From Peribacillus frigoritolerans_B (lineage in GTDB: Bacteria > Bacillota > Bacilli > Bacillales > DSM-1321): DNA of 64,000 nt. The DNA is taken from the NCBI RefSeq assembly GCF_044762665.1, contig NZ_JBIWES010000018.1, positions 1 to 64,000 of the forward strand, in the 5' to 3' direction. Positions 62,584-64,000 of the stretch are shown in pieces. Positions within the stretch are counted from its first letter, which is position 1, and the number at the start of each line of letters is the position of its first letter. The position numbers and the translations under genes were made by a program. The notes under the pieces are model-generated. The model was not told the origin of the DNA, made no database searches, and worked only from the letters and a program-made list of their open reading frames with translations.

Positions 62584-63280
62584 TTATGGCTGAGGAAACA
62601 TATCCTCTTCCATATGCTTCAGCAAATCACTGAATATGGCCAGGCTCATTTGCTTGTACCCTTCTGAAGTGAGGTGGATGCCATCATCGCTTATCAAGCG
62701 ACCCAAGTCACCGGAGGATTTAATATAGGAACGGACATCGATCAAAGGTACCTTCAGTTCCTCTGCAAGCCTTTTCAATTGGCGATTATACATCCCATGC
62801 TAATGTTCAATACCACCGACATGGGAAACGAAATGCCCGATTGAATGACCGAACTTATCGGCGATGGATCTATAATACCTAGCTGGATCAAGTGGCGGGA
62901 GAGTTAAAAGGTAAGGCGTTACATGCTTATCTTGAATCTGCTTGACAAGTTGTGTGGTATTTTCCAAGTAACTTTCGATTGGAACGATGGGCTCATGGTC
63001 ACCTTCTGGATTCTTGGCTACTTCGTCCCAATGGAAGTTTCGTTGCCACCGACCTCTATTAATACGATATCGGGATATTCCGACATGACGTCTTTCTCGA
63101 TCGGCTAACCAACAGGTCGGAGTTATCATTGAAAACCCCTTTATTCAAAACTTCCACGAATGGCAAAGATCCTGTTAGCTTAGCTAGGGAGTTCGGATAA
63201 TTTTCTTTAATGATGCGAAGGCGCCCCCTAACATAAGAAATGCCTCTGGTTAAACTGTCTCCAAAACATACGATCTTCAA
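62584..63280 (-). pseudogene. GDSL/SGNH-family esterase, broken by frameshifts and a stop
   Basis: Read on the minus strand the parts are: 63280-63059 with the nucleophile block CFGDSLTRGISY, a short piece in a third frame (MSEYPDIVLIEVGGN), 63129-62800 (FHWDEVAKNPEGDHEPIVPI), then after an in-frame TAG 62793-62584 with the catalytic Asp-His block DGIHLTSEGYKQ. At least two frameshifts and one amber codon interrupt it; the amber lies where Trp (TGG) would fit before HGMYNRQ. Sequencing errors could produce the same picture, but three lesions favour a true pseudogene. Confidence 0.8.
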
Positions 63281-63369
63281 ACTTCTATGGGAATGTGTTA
63301 CTTATATTTTAGTAGTGGAATGATTTTTCGCAATTTTCACCTCCTTTATGGAAAGGAGATGAAAATAAC

Positions 63370-63397
63370 AAAAAGCGCTGGAAGTGCAGCGCTTTTT
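63370..63397. terminator. terminator of the MFS transporter gene
   Basis: AAAAAGCGCT / AGCGCTTTTT stem; on the minus strand it is followed by TTGTTATTTTC right after the MFS stop codon. Confidence 0.8.
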
Positions 63398-63399
63398 GT

Positions 63400-64000
63400 T
63401 TATTGTAAGTATTCCTTTTTTGAATGTGTTTCCACTCTTGTTTTTCCCATGAAGAACACAGTGATGGCTGCAAGACCGATCGGAATGAGAGCCAAGGTGA
63501 ATATCATTGAAATCGAATCGGACATCGCATGAACGATTTTATTCAGGATAAAGTCCGGAATCTCGGCACGTGCGTCCGATTGGAAGAGCTGGCGTGGGTC
63601 CTCCGTCAATCCGGCCGTATCCGGACTTCCTTGCATTCCTTTAAACGCCTCCGTCATTTTACTTGTGAATACATTGTTCTGAATCGCTCCATAAATCGTT
63701 ACACCGAGTGTCATCCCAAAAGAACGGAGGAATGAGTTTGTTGAGTTGGCCGACCCTCGGAATCTAGGTTCCAAGTTGTGAATGGACGCAATAGGCAGAA
63801 GGGAAAAGGAAAAGCCCATGCCAAATCCAGTCAAAATCATGTATAAAGTTAATGAAGTCCTGCTGGTATCAGGGGTGATGGTCCCTAATAAAAGCATTCC
63901 TGCAAAATAACAGATGACGGAAATCACCATTAAGTTGCGAAAGCTTGTCTTTGTATTGAATATCCCGCCAACTGCACTGCCGAACACAGAACCAAGCATC
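63400..64000 (-). CDS. MFS multidrug transporter, DHA2 type (C-terminal part, cut by window edge)
   Basis: The last ~200 residues of a 14-helix MFS exporter of the EmrB/QacA type. Helices are seen around VISVICYFAGMLLLGTI, SLTLYMILTGFGMGFSFSLL and IFTLALIPIGLAAITVFFMG, with the family block RFRGSANSTNSFLRSFGMTLG between. It continues beyond base 64000, so its true start is not visible. Confidence 0.85.
   Translation of the reverse strand, partial: MLGSVFGSAVGGIFNTKTSFRNLMVISVICYFAGMLLLGTITPDTSRTSLTLYMILTGFGMGFSFSLLPIASIHNLEPRFRGSANSTNSFLRSFGMTLGVTIYGAIQNNVFTSKMTEAFKGMQGSPDTAGLTEDPRQLFQSDARAEIPDFILNKIVHAMSDSISMIFTLALIPIGLAAITVFFMGKTRVETHSKKEYLQ

Overview
This window is a stretch of a low-to-moderate-GC Firmicute chromosome, almost certainly a spore-forming member of the Bacillaceae. 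A Bacillus simplex / Peribacillus-like species is my best guess from protein similarity and repeat style, but I cannot fix the species. The supporting evidence is the order rRNA - tRNA cluster - sigW - rsiW - cdaA - cdaR - glmM - glmS with a glmS ribozyme, a Spo0E-type phosphatase, YhfH-family mini proteins and a NagR-controlled GlcNAc regulon. It looks like an ordinary chromosome with one clear accessory island.

Layout. 1-1260: the 3' end of 23S rRNA, 5S rRNA and nine tRNAs. 1.4-10.2 kb: arginase, a Spo0E-like protein, the SigW/RsiW envelope-stress switch with its own SigW promoter, the c-di-AMP cyclase CdaA with its regulator CdaR, then GlmM and GlmS, which make glucosamine phosphates for the wall. 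10.2-15.1 kb: an AT-rich island directly behind glmS, the classical Tn7 attachment position. It holds fossil Tn7-type pieces (a TnsD-like C-terminal fragment and a TnsA-like N-terminus) flanking one intact 1254-codon gene for a STAND-type P-loop NTPase with a nuclease-like N-terminus. That gene is a strong candidate antiphage protein and the most interesting object here.

15.1-28 kb: an iron-chaperone-like protein, an ABC exporter co-transcribed with a two-component system, an orphan ATP-grasp enzyme next to a chemoreceptor, a cold-shock protein, a cadC-cadA metal resistance operon with its operator, and hflX followed by a dense DnaA-box cluster. 28.3-36 kb: a reductive pyrimidine degradation operon (preT, preA, hydA, NCS1 permease, small protein) with a PucR regulator. 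36.1-36.9 kb: five tandem tiny yhfH genes. 37-43 kb: a lipid kinase, a Na+/H+ antiporter, an acetyltransferase and a HemY-like oxidase. 43.3-47.8 kb: a self-regulated XRE-cupin repressor and potABCD polyamine uptake. 48-53.7 kb: a PrsA-like foldase, a YtxH protein and a MarR/MMPL exporter pair.

53.7-59.5 kb: the GlcNAc regulon, nagA-nagB-nagR-SIS on the minus strand facing a divergent nagP PTS transporter, with two NagR-type operators and a possible cre site between. Together with glmM/glmS the window therefore carries both amino-sugar synthesis and breakdown. 59.5-64 kb: a decayed membrane-protein gene, a short FtsH paralogue, a peptide deformylase, a GDSL esterase pseudogene and the C-terminal part of an MFS exporter cut by the window edge. 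Degenerate dispersed repeats (three copies) and a 21-bp tandem repeat lie in intergenic gaps.
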